Shown here in pieces: positions 5,596 through 10,903 of a stretch of 10,903 nucleotides of DNA; positions within the stretch are counted from its first letter, which is position 1, and each line of letters starts with the position of its first letter. Origin of the DNA: CAWACC01 sp964390695 (GTDB lineage Bacteria; Chlamydiota; Chlamydiia; Chlamydiales; Parachlamydiaceae); contig CAYMKI010000119.1 of assembly GCA_964390695.1 (NCBI GenBank), forward strand, positions 1-10,903, written 5' to 3'. A program made the position numbers and the translations under genes. The notes under the pieces were generated by a model. The model saw only the letters and a program-made list of their open reading frames with translations, had not been told where the DNA came from and made no database searches.

Positions 5596-5624
5596 AATCC
5601 ACCCTTTGAATTCAAGGGTAGATT
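5596..5624. repeat. Near-perfect palindrome
   Basis: AATC and ACCCTT (5596-5606) pair with AAGGGT and GATT (5614-5624), with one C/A mismatch and a TGAATTC loop. There is no T-run on either side, so it is not a clear terminator. It lies about 160 bp before the kinase start. The remaining stretch 5625-5770 shows nothing further that I can support. Confidence 0.4.
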
Positions 5625-5782
5625 CAGTTAGCATGGTATTTAATCAATATTTGCTAGCAGCTCCGAGGAATTTCTGATATTTTGTTTCTCATTCAACTTT
5701 GCAACGATTATAAATTCAGCTGGGAAGGCAGGCTTCATTCAATATCTTGCACAGTCGAGTTGCACATATATTTGGAGTGAAC

Positions 5783-7267
5783 ATGTCTATGAATATGACT
5801 CAACCCTTGTCTATAATGGATAGTTTTAATGAAGGGCTATTTCATTATAAATCCACGCTCAAGATTATCCAAAAGGATGAATCTTCGAACGAATTATACT
5901 CTCTTCAGGGATCCTCAGATGAGCTGCGCTCGACTATTCAAGAGATCGCTTCAGGATATTTTAAAGTTAAGAAGGCACGAGATGTCGAAGGCAATTTGCA
6001 AGTTCGCCTCTATATTGCCAAGAGCCCTTCCCAATGTCTGTCTCGCAGAAAATTGGAGAGAAATCATACTCTAAAATGTTGCAAAGAGGTTCACCGCAAT
6101 GTCACTTCTAAAAACGAAGGAATTGCTAACTTAGAATCATTCCTTACCGATTATAGCAAAGGGGATCTCTATGGTGCATTGAATCACTTTGTGCACACGA
6201 CAACAGGTATGTCATGCCATAGTTTCCGAGTAGAGGAGGTCGATGAAAAAGGGGCTTCCGGAGATCCTGTTTATCAAGTTGCGGATGCTAGGACCGGTGA
6301 AAAACTGCTCATTCTGAAAGTCTTTTCAAAACATTCCAACAATGTATTTCAAGAAATATATTCATTGGATGTTTTGACTCAGGCAAAGATTCAAGGATTT
6401 GTTTCTCCGCGAATTTATGCTATAGGAAGATGTCATGTGGGAGAAAGCCTGCATTTTATGCTTTCTGAAAGTGTCGCTCCGGGCATTTCATTATTAGGGC
6501 ATTTTCGTAAGCTGTCATCACAAATTTCCAGCGCGCAAAACAGAAAGGAGTATTTTACAGATTTTCTTAAAGTAATTGAACGAGCCGGATACACATTGGC
6601 TGCCTTGCATTCCTACCGACAAGGTGTTGAAACTCAATTGCCGAAGAACTTTATTGAACGTGTCAGAGGCTATTTAGCAAAGGTTGAAGAAAAGCTGCAA
6701 ACAAGACCCAATCCAGATATCGACGTGGATAGGTTGAAAAGTTACTTTGAGGATTCAGTCCGATGGATGGAATCTAATTCTAGAAAAACTTCTATCATTC
6801 ATGGAGATACTAAATTTCAGAATGTTTTTTATGATAATTCAAGAAATATCATCACATGGATAGATCCTTCTAAATTGGCAGATAGCCTAAGCAAAGATGA
6901 AAAGCCTATTGGAAGTCCAGCTAAGGATATTAATAGTTTTATTGCTGAATTTCAATTTTGGCGTATGGAATTCTTCTTGGACAATCAGAAGGTTTGTATG
7001 AAAGAAATTTTAACCATGCAAGAGGTGCAGCAATTAAGAGAGGTTTTTATCTCCGGATACAAAGCAGGAGGAGGAATCATTGACTATCAAGAAGAGTTAA
7101 GTTTTTACTCTTTTGCCGGTATTTTGTACTATCTTGCGAACGATAGAACTCATGACGATGGATATGTTGTCCGTGAACCTGAAACAAGCCGAAAGCGATT
7201 CCATATAGCTATGTTGACAAACGATCTTATTTGTAGATTAAATCAAACCGAAAGAGCGCACCTATGA
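5783..7267 (+). CDS. APH-fold small-molecule kinase with N-terminal extension
   Basis: This is a 494-aa phosphotransferase of the aminoglycoside/choline kinase superfamily. The ATP-binding lysine is likely K179 (LLILKVF) with partner E191 (FQEIYSLDVL); the hinge region is MLSESVAPGISLL (226-238). The catalytic loop HGDTKFQNVFYD covers 340-351 with D342 and N347, the metal-binding aspartate is D361 in WIDPS, and GSPAKDINSF (377-386) matches the superfamily's later conserved Asp (D382). About 145 N-terminal residues precede the kinase fold and are not recognised. The start at 5783 is chosen over a TTG at 5747 because GGAG at 5774-5777 is well placed. Its last codons overlap the next gene by ATGA, so the two are probably translationally coupled. 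The substrate is unknown; a sugar or amino sugar would fit the GH3 neighbour, but a protein or drug target is possible. Confidence 0.75.
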   Translation: MSMNMTQPLSIMDSFNEGLFHYKSTLKIIQKDESSNELYSLQGSSDELRSTIQEIASGYFKVKKARDVEGNLQVRLYIAKSPSQCLSRRKLERNHTLKCCKEVHRNVTSKNEGIANLESFLTDYSKGDLYGALNHFVHTTTGMSCHSFRVEEVDEKGASGDPVYQVADARTGEKLLILKVFSKHSNNVFQEIYSLDVLTQAKIQGFVSPRIYAIGRCHVGESLHFMLSESVAPGISLLGHFRKLSSQISSAQNRKEYFTDFLKVIERAGYTLAALHSYRQGVETQLPKNFIERVRGYLAKVEEKLQTRPNPDIDVDRLKSYFEDSVRWMESNSRKTSIIHGDTKFQNVFYDNSRNIITWIDPSKLADSLSKDEKPIGSPAKDINSFIAEFQFWRMEFFLDNQKVCMKEILTMQEVQQLREVFISGYKAGGGIIDYQEELSFYSFAGILYYLANDRTHDDGYVVREPETSRKRFHIAMLTNDLICRLNQTERAHL

Positions 7268-8376
7268 GATGGTATATATATATTTTAGTTGTTTTAACTG
7301 CAGTGCCTTTCATGGGGATGAGCTCACTGCCGTCTATTCAAGAGATGAGCCTGGAAGAAAAGATCGGCCAACTGCTCATAGTGCATTTTCATGGAGAGTC
7401 CGCCAATGAAGATGCCAAAACACTAATCCAGACAGTACATGTCGCTGGATTTATCTACTACAACTGGGCCAATGGACTGCACTCACCCCAGCAGGTGCGA
7501 GAGCTTAGCCACGGACTCCAAAAAATAGCAGAAGCCAATCGACTACCTATTCCGCTGTATATCGCTGTTGACCAGGAAGGAGGACCGGTCGCTAGGCTGA
7601 CTCAAGGATTTACCCTATTTCCAAGCAATCAGGCTGTGGGATTGTCGCAAAATCCCTATTTGGCAAAGGATAACGCTTTGGCCATGGGAACTGAAATGTC
7701 TGCCGTAGGGATTAATCTCAATCTAGCTCCTGTGGTAGATATTAACAGCAATCCCAAAAATCCCATCATAGGTCCGCGTTCTTTTGGCGAGACTCCCGAT
7801 ATTGTCATTTCTTTCGCTAAATGTGCCCTGGATGGTTACCATCAGGCCGATATCATGACCACCTTGAAGCATTTTCCGGGTCATGGGGATGTGTCGGTGG
7901 ATTCACATATTGATCTGCCTGTACTGAAGAAATCAAAAGCTGAATTGGAGAAAATGGAGCTGCTTCCCTTTATAGCCTTAGCAGGGCATACAGAGATGAT
8001 CATGACTGCGCATATCTTAGTTGAAGGCTTGGATCCGGAACATTGCACTACTTTGTCCAAACCCAGCTTAGATTATCTAAGGCAGCAAATAGGATTTAAA
8101 GGTGTTATTGTGTCAGATTCATTAGTCATGGAAGGCGTGTTAAAAAATGGCTTATCTGTAGATGAAGCTGCCATTCGAGCCGTCGAAGCGGGCTGTGATC
8201 TGTTGATTTTAGGTGGCAAACAGCTGATAGGATCTGAAATCAGCTTAGAATTAAACACGGCAGACGTGCAACGAATTCACCACGCTCTTTGCGATGCTGG
8301 GCGTAAAGGAAGGTTGTCGATGGAGCGCATCGATGAAGCGGTGCAAAGAAACTTGGATTTAAAACGTAGGTGGTAG
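7264..8376 (+). CDS. nagZ: Secreted GH3 beta-N-acetylglucosaminidase (NagZ type)
   Basis: This enzyme hydrolyses terminal beta-linked N-acetylglucosamine, typically from peptidoglycan fragments. The 370-aa protein has the GH3 core: VDQEGG at 102-107, KHFPGHGD at 202-209, the catalytic Asp-His dyad of NagZ enzymes in VDSH (D213, H215), and the nucleophile D285 in VIVSDSLVMEG. The start MRWYIYILVVLTAVPFMGM is a hydrophobic signal sequence, so the enzyme is probably exported, unlike the cytosolic NagZ of enterobacteria. It lacks the C-terminal domain of long GH3 enzymes. ATG 7264 overlaps the kinase stop (ATGA), with only a weak purine stretch as ribosome site. The symbol nagZ is given by motif; activity on other beta-hexosaminides is possible. 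Confidence 0.93.
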   Translation: MRWYIYILVVLTAVPFMGMSSLPSIQEMSLEEKIGQLLIVHFHGESANEDAKTLIQTVHVAGFIYYNWANGLHSPQQVRELSHGLQKIAEANRLPIPLYIAVDQEGGPVARLTQGFTLFPSNQAVGLSQNPYLAKDNALAMGTEMSAVGINLNLAPVVDINSNPKNPIIGPRSFGETPDIVISFAKCALDGYHQADIMTTLKHFPGHGDVSVDSHIDLPVLKKSKAELEKMELLPFIALAGHTEMIMTAHILVEGLDPEHCTTLSKPSLDYLRQQIGFKGVIVSDSLVMEGVLKNGLSVDEAAIRAVEAGCDLLILGGKQLIGSEISLELNTADVQRIHHALCDAGRKGRLSMERIDEAVQRNLDLKRRW

Positions 8377-8542
8377 ATAATTTGTTCAGAAATCAACAGC
8401 AGGCGTGATACGATTAAGGCGTTGGTGAATAGTATCGAGATATTTAAAATGGGTTTTGCAAATTTTAATTAAGCTTGCGGTCTGATCAATACTCCTTCTA
8501 TAGTTTATATGTATCGATTTTAAAGATGATGGATGAGTTTAA

Positions 8543-8574
8543 ACGCGGAGACGCGGAGGCATAGAGGCGCGGAG
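8543..8574. repeat. Four 8-bp purine-rich tandem repeats
   Basis: ACGCGGAG occurs twice in succession (8543-8558), followed by GCATAGAG (8559-8566) and GCGCGGAG (8567-8574). It lies in the 441-bp gene-free gap between nagZ and the next gene. No reading frame of length passes through it. Its resemblance to degenerate GCGGAG-type short repeats found between genes of other bacteria is from memory only. Confidence 0.6.
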
Positions 8575-8600
8575 GATGAATTAGGGTATAATTTATTGTT

Positions 8601-8618
8601 TCTACGCCATCTACGCTA
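8601..8618. repeat. Two 9-bp tandem repeats
   Basis: TCTACGCCA is followed directly by TCTACGCTA. It is short alone, but it lies between the repeat blocks at 8543-8574 and 8702-8755 and has the same 9-bp period as the latter. Confidence 0.4.
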
Positions 8619-8701
8619 TTGTTTATGCTTTATGTTTGGTTTTCTAAATATCCTTAAGAAGGGTAGATGTGCATATTAACCTTCTCTATTATACTACGAG
8701 C

Positions 8702-8755
8702 CTACATTTGTCTCAATGTTCTCAATGATCTCAGTGGTTTCATTTGTTTCATTTG
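8702..8755. repeat. Six degenerate 9-bp tandem repeats
   Basis: Six consecutive 9-mers fill this interval; the last five fit TYTCANTKN: three TCTCARTGN forms at 8711-8737 and two identical TTTCATTTG at 8738-8755. The first (8702-8710, CTACATTTG) is a weaker match. The other strand reads as CATTGAGA/CAAATGAAA units. It lies about 60 bp before the exported protein gene. Elsewhere in 8377-8817 I see no gene or clear terminator. Confidence 0.65.
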
Positions 8756-8817
8756 GGATTTAGGATCAGAATTCGGGCAAGGGCAGTGGGAAGGTGACTA
8801 ATTATGCAAGAGGTTCA

Positions 8818-9594
8818 ATGAATAAAGGTGGAATAGTAGTCGGGTTTTTAGCAGCCTGTTGTTTGTGGGTAGACCTTCCTTCCATGCAAATTGGCGAGGA
8901 TGTCGCCATTAGGCTGGGAGAAAAAATCTGGAAGAATGAATGCCATGGTTCTGTGGAGGGATTGACCCATTGGAACCGTGGAGAAAATTTCGGATCCTTC
9001 GGCATAGGCCATTTTATTTGGTATCCGATGGATCATCAAGAGCACTTCAAAGAAACTTTTCCCGACCTGCTAAAATACTTGCAGCTCAAGGGAGTTGTGC
9101 TGCCGGATTGGCTGCGACATGCTCAAGGCTGTCCTTGGCGTTCTCGTGAGGAGTTCGTTGCCAATCTACATACTCCTCAAATGGTATCTTTGCGTCAAAT
9201 TTTATTGGAGACAAAAGATTTGCAAGCTTTGTTCATTGTGGAGAGATTCGAGAAGGCTACACAGGAAATGACTGCTGGTCTGAGCCCTGAAGATAAGGGA
9301 AAAGTCGCAAAAGTCATCGCCAAACTGTCCAAGGACTTTCGAGGGTTGTATGCTATGATTGATTACTTGAATTTCAAAGGCATGGGATGCCAGCCTTTGG
9401 AAACATATCGAGGACAAGGCTGGGGCTTGCTTCAGGTGCTGCAACGTATTTCTCCTGATTCAGACCATTTGCTGCTGGATTTCTCGAATCACGCTAAAGC
9501 CGTCCTAAAGCAAAGAGTTGAAAATGCCCCTAAAGACAGGCATGAGGAGCGTTGGCTACAAGGCTGGCTGAATCGCATCGATACATATAAGTAA
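8818..9594 (+). CDS. Exported protein with lysozyme-like GIGHFIWYP motif
   Basis: This 258-aa protein is probably exported: MNKGGIVVGFLAACC is a short signal sequence, and LAAC at 11-14 fits a lipobox, so it may be a lipoprotein. The mature part has E41 in WKNECHG, then LTHWNRGENFGSFGIGHFIW (49-68), NFKGMG (185-190) and QGWGLLQVLQ (200-209). An early Glu followed by a Gly-rich G.GH..WYP stretch recalls lysozyme or transglycosylase active sites, but I cannot confirm the fold; treat the function as inferred. The start at 8818 has AAGAGG just upstream; a GTG at 8794 would add 8 residues and give a longer lipoprotein signal. It follows the secreted NagZ-type enzyme on the same strand, which fits a cell-wall role, and converges with the dioxygenase gene with 17 bases between stops. 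Confidence 0.7.
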   Translation: MNKGGIVVGFLAACCLWVDLPSMQIGEDVAIRLGEKIWKNECHGSVEGLTHWNRGENFGSFGIGHFIWYPMDHQEHFKETFPDLLKYLQLKGVVLPDWLRHAQGCPWRSREEFVANLHTPQMVSLRQILLETKDLQALFIVERFEKATQEMTAGLSPEDKGKVAKVIAKLSKDFRGLYAMIDYLNFKGMGCQPLETYRGQGWGLLQVLQRISPDSDHLLLDFSNHAKAVLKQRVENAPKDRHEERWLQGWLNRIDTYK

Positions 9595-9611
9595 GAGTAG
9601 GCATTCAGCCT

Positions 9612-10670
9612 TCACTCATTTCTCTGGCTGGTCATAGCTGTGAGGATGCGCCGCTTGCCGGTGAATGGAGCGCGGCCGTGCATTGCCAGCACATTGTCTA
9701 GAGCCAGTAAATCCCCTGCCTGCCAGCTGAAATACAACGTATTGGCATCTAAGACTTCTAAGATATGATACAAGTGAGAGCGCGGGATGGGACTGCCATC
9801 CGAAAAGATCACTTCATGCAGCTTGGTGTATTTTTGGAAGTAAAAGAGCTTGGAGCAGAAGTAACGCGATAACCCCAGCAGGCGCGGATTAAAATCATAC
9901 AAATGCGCTTGGTTGAACCATACAGCCTCTTGGGTAAGAGGATGCAAAATGGTGGCCGGACGTTTTTGGGTGATTTCCAACCAATTATTGGTGTTCCACT
10001 TGAAGCCGAAGTCGTTTTTTTGACAAAGGATTTCTACCTCTTCCCTATCAGTAGTCTCAAAGACTTGCCGCCATGATTTATGCGAGGGTTGAAAGTAATT
10101 CAGCAGATCCATCAATAGACTTTCATCGTAATAGCGCGAGATGTAGGTCAACCCTTTGGAAATGAAGGCTTTTTTTATTTTGGGGTCAACGTCTTGGTAG
10201 ATCTTTCTTGCATCGGCTAGGATGGTTTGACCTTTGGTTTCGGAGGGCGTTTGGCAAAAGAAGAATATATGGGATGGATAGTATTTTACAAAGGACAGTT
10301 CATTATGCAGGGGGATTTTGAACGAAGGCGGAGCTTCCGTAGAAGTGTAGATGCCGTCGATTACATTCGTTCTAGGGCTGTCCCCTCCGATGTATTGAAC
10401 CCGATCTCCACAACCTAGAGCTTTGATCACAGCGGCAAAATCGTACTCGTTCTTTAGGGGAAAGTTTCTGAAGAGTAAGCCTCCGCACGCCAGCATTTTC
10501 TTTTGCAACGTTTTTTGGGAATATTTGATGAATTCCAAGAAATCTTGCAGAGTGATATCGGTGTTTTCAGGTTCTATGACCAAGGGAAGAGAAGACGCAG
10601 TAATAAATGAGAGCTTCACTCCGGGTAGCGTTTCTTCCTGGAGAGTCATTTTTTCGCTGGTTAAAACCAT
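9612..10670 (-). CDS. TauD/SyrP-like Fe(II)/2-oxoglutarate dioxygenase
   Basis: This is a 352-aa non-heme iron oxygenase that would couple oxidative decarboxylation of 2-oxoglutarate to hydroxylation of an unknown substrate in the cytosol. The iron ligands are visible as H122 and E124 in PLHNELSF (HxE rather than the HxD of TauD) and H331 in LAMHGRAPFTGKRR; R340 or R341 is the likely 2-oxoglutarate-binding arginine. Upstream, ACGGLLFRNFPL (61-72) is the family's typical early strand. SyrP-like members act on amino acids or peptidyl substrates in natural-product pathways, but no synthetase gene is seen here. The start is well fixed by GGAGG at 10676-10680, 5 bases before the ATG. It lies 64 bp behind another minus-strand gene, so an operon is likely. 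Confidence 0.9.
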   Translation of the reverse strand: MVLTSEKMTLQEETLPGVKLSFITASSLPLVIEPENTDITLQDFLEFIKYSQKTLQKKMLACGGLLFRNFPLKNEYDFAAVIKALGCGDRVQYIGGDSPRTNVIDGIYTSTEAPPSFKIPLHNELSFVKYYPSHIFFFCQTPSETKGQTILADARKIYQDVDPKIKKAFISKGLTYISRYYDESLLMDLLNYFQPSHKSWRQVFETTDREEVEILCQKNDFGFKWNTNNWLEITQKRPATILHPLTQEAVWFNQAHLYDFNPRLLGLSRYFCSKLFYFQKYTKLHEVIFSDGSPIPRSHLYHILEVLDANTLYFSWQAGDLLALDNVLAMHGRAPFTGKRRILTAMTSQRNE

Positions 10671-10734
10671 AAATTCCTCCTAACGACACTAATAGGTTAA
10701 ACTGCGAGCCCGATTGGATAGTCAGGGTTGAGTT

Positions 10735-10903
10735 TTAGGCTCTATACTGCGCGGCGGTGAATTTTTTCGTTTTGTCCGCGTCAAAGTCTCGGGATTCGAC
10801 GATCATCCGAGGGGCCATATTTTTAATATTGCCCCTGGGACGATAGCTCAAATCGCGAGAGCTTTCACGCAGGAGAAAATGGAAAAATTCACCACCGCGC
10901 ATT
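10735..10903 (-). CDS. 3' end of an unidentified gene (runs off the window)
   Basis: On the minus strand a frame is open from the right edge to a TAA at 10735-10737, giving at least 55 residues. It contains GEFFHFLLRESSRDLSYRPR and ends KKFTAAQYRA. The end is basic and hydrophilic; no family is recognised from this piece. An ATG at 10902-10900 lies right at the edge and may be internal. The stop is 64 bp before the dioxygenase start, in the same direction, so the two are likely co-transcribed and its identity would help to name the pathway. Confidence 0.6.
   Translation of the reverse strand, partial: MRGGEFFHFLLRESSRDLSYRPRGNIKNMAPRMIVESRDFDADKTKKFTAAQYRA

Noticed and set aside
5415..5615. 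Minus-strand frame of 66 codons in the repeat-rich gap
   Set aside because: It runs through three GC-rich hairpins, has no ribosome site, and its residues (many Cys, Asn, Pro) look like chance translation of palindromes.
8702..8755. CRISPR array
   Set aside because: Units are 9 bp, contiguous and degenerate, with no spacers and no cas genes.
8802..9045. Two overlapping minus-strand frames opposite the exported protein
   Set aside because: Antisense shadows; the plus-strand frame has a signal sequence and a conserved-looking motif.
9566..9610. Terminator between the exported protein and dioxygenase genes (GGCTGAAT with ATTCAGCC)
   Set aside because: An 8-bp stem with a 29-base loop and no T-run; it overlaps the coding end of the plus-strand gene. 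Too weak to call.

Overview
This is a moderately AT-rich bacterial window with strong GGAGG/AGGAG-type ribosome binding sites and compact genes separated by a few repeat-rich gaps. It suggests a Gram-negative, possibly amoeba- or host-associated bacterium; an environmental Chlamydiae-like genome is my best guess. The reasons are an Inc-like bilobed hydrophobic protein, lineage-specific cysteine-rich paralogs, degenerate palindromic intergenic elements, and a mix of degraded and intact metabolic genes. No single gene proves the taxonomy.

Region 1 (1-3547) is a decayed tandem duplication. The ancestral unit reads: the start of a minus-strand YheO-type PAS regulator, a divergent control region with TGTCTA inverted repeats, gene A (membrane/Inc-like), gene B (245 aa, 10 Cys), and a strong bidirectional hairpin terminator. 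Unit 1 (1-2179) has intact A and B. Unit 2 (2180-3547) keeps an intact B' about 80% identical to B, but gene A is reduced to its first residues and carries a roughly 126-bp palindromic insertion with inverted termini. At the unit junction, a fragment of a phosphoribosyltransferase gene is fused out of frame to the N-terminal part of the YheO-like gene. The intact phosphoribosyltransferase lies beyond the second terminator.

Region 2 (3547-5193) holds the phosphoribosyltransferase (minus), a divergent LysR regulator (plus) and a possible 45-aa minus ORF. Region 3 (5194-5782) has no convincing gene but carries a 143-bp inverted-repeat-bounded element and several GC-rich hairpins.

Region 4 (5783-9594) reads on the plus strand: an APH-fold kinase that overlaps by ATGA a secreted GH3 beta-N-acetylglucosaminidase (NagZ type), then a gap with 8- and 9-bp degenerate tandem repeats, then an exported protein with a lysozyme-like GIGHFIWYP motif. 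Together these suggest handling of peptidoglycan or amino sugars; the kinase's part in this is inference.

Region 5 (9612-10903, minus) holds a TauD/SyrP-like Fe(II)/2-oxoglutarate dioxygenase preceded by the 3' end of an unidentified gene, probably one transcript, convergent with the exported protein gene.
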